12,558 nt of DNA from SFLA01 sp045533895 (GTDB lineage Bacteria; Bacillota; Clostridia; Oscillospirales; CAG-382): assembly GCA_045533895.1 (NCBI GenBank), contig JAZSIT010000092.1, forward strand, positions 1 to 12,558, read 5' to 3'. The first letter of the stretch is position 1; every line of letters begins with the position of its first letter. The position numbers and the translations under genes are program-made. The notes under the pieces were generated by a model. That model saw only the letters and a program-made list of their open reading frames with translations, was not told the origin of the DNA and ran no database searches. Below are positions 12,518-12,558 of the stretch, piece by piece.

Positions 12518-12558
12518 TATATCTACGATGCTTGGACATCTAGTATACAGTCCATGTT
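12518..12558 (+). pseudogene. Start of a second RHS/YD-repeat fragment, cut by window edge
   Basis: The last 41 bases read YIYDAWTSSIQSM in one frame. YxYDAW is a common RHS/YD-repeat motif. With only 13 residues this would be weak alone, but it sits at the same place relative to RNA copy 2 as the RHS remnant does to copy 1. No start codon precedes it. Confidence 0.35.

Overview
The window looks like a chromosomal segment of an anaerobic Gram-positive bacterium of the class Clostridia, probably close to the Ruminococcaceae/Oscillospiraceae. This is inferred from moderate-to-low GC, strong AGGAGG-type ribosome binding sites, a compact FAD/Rieske fusion protein, an FtsH with an HEIGH protease motif, and a very large fused MacB-like ABC exporter. 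No rRNA or tRNA gene is seen.

Region 1 (1-2700, minus strand) is the end of arginine biosynthesis: argG (argininosuccinate synthase) followed by argH (argininosuccinate lyase, cut by the left edge). They are read from a near-perfect sigma-A promoter just upstream of argG, with two candidate ArgR/AhrC-type boxes. Region 2 (2819-4120, plus) is a single gene for an FAD-dependent oxidoreductase with a C-terminal Rieske [2Fe-2S] centre, closed by a modest hairpin terminator. Region 3 (4247-5976, plus) is an OmpR-type response regulator and its histidine kinase, translationally coupled by a 4-base overlap. Region 4 (6074-11500, plus) is a tightly packed run of ftsH (membrane AAA+ protease, TTG start), pgsA (phosphatidylglycerophosphate synthase) and a 1004-residue ABC ATPase/permease fusion. 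The last two overlap, and the run ends at a strong terminator. All of regions 3 and 4 concern the membrane: sensing, protein quality control, lipid synthesis and export.

Region 5 (11537-12558) is accessory in character and is the most interesting part. A ~119-bp element occurs twice in direct orientation (11562-11680 and 12397-12514). Each copy has its own consensus promoter, a short transcribed region able to form two mutually exclusive hairpins, and a strong intrinsic terminator. Each copy is followed at once by a stretch encoding YD-repeat (RHS-like) peptide. After copy 1 this is a headless RHS remnant, then a 99-residue three-helix membrane protein with a good ribosome binding site and its own terminator. 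The arrangement looks like tandem orphan RHS-tip/immunity cassettes, each led by the same small RNA or attenuator. I do not recognise the RNA as a described family. It is my best candidate for an undescribed system.
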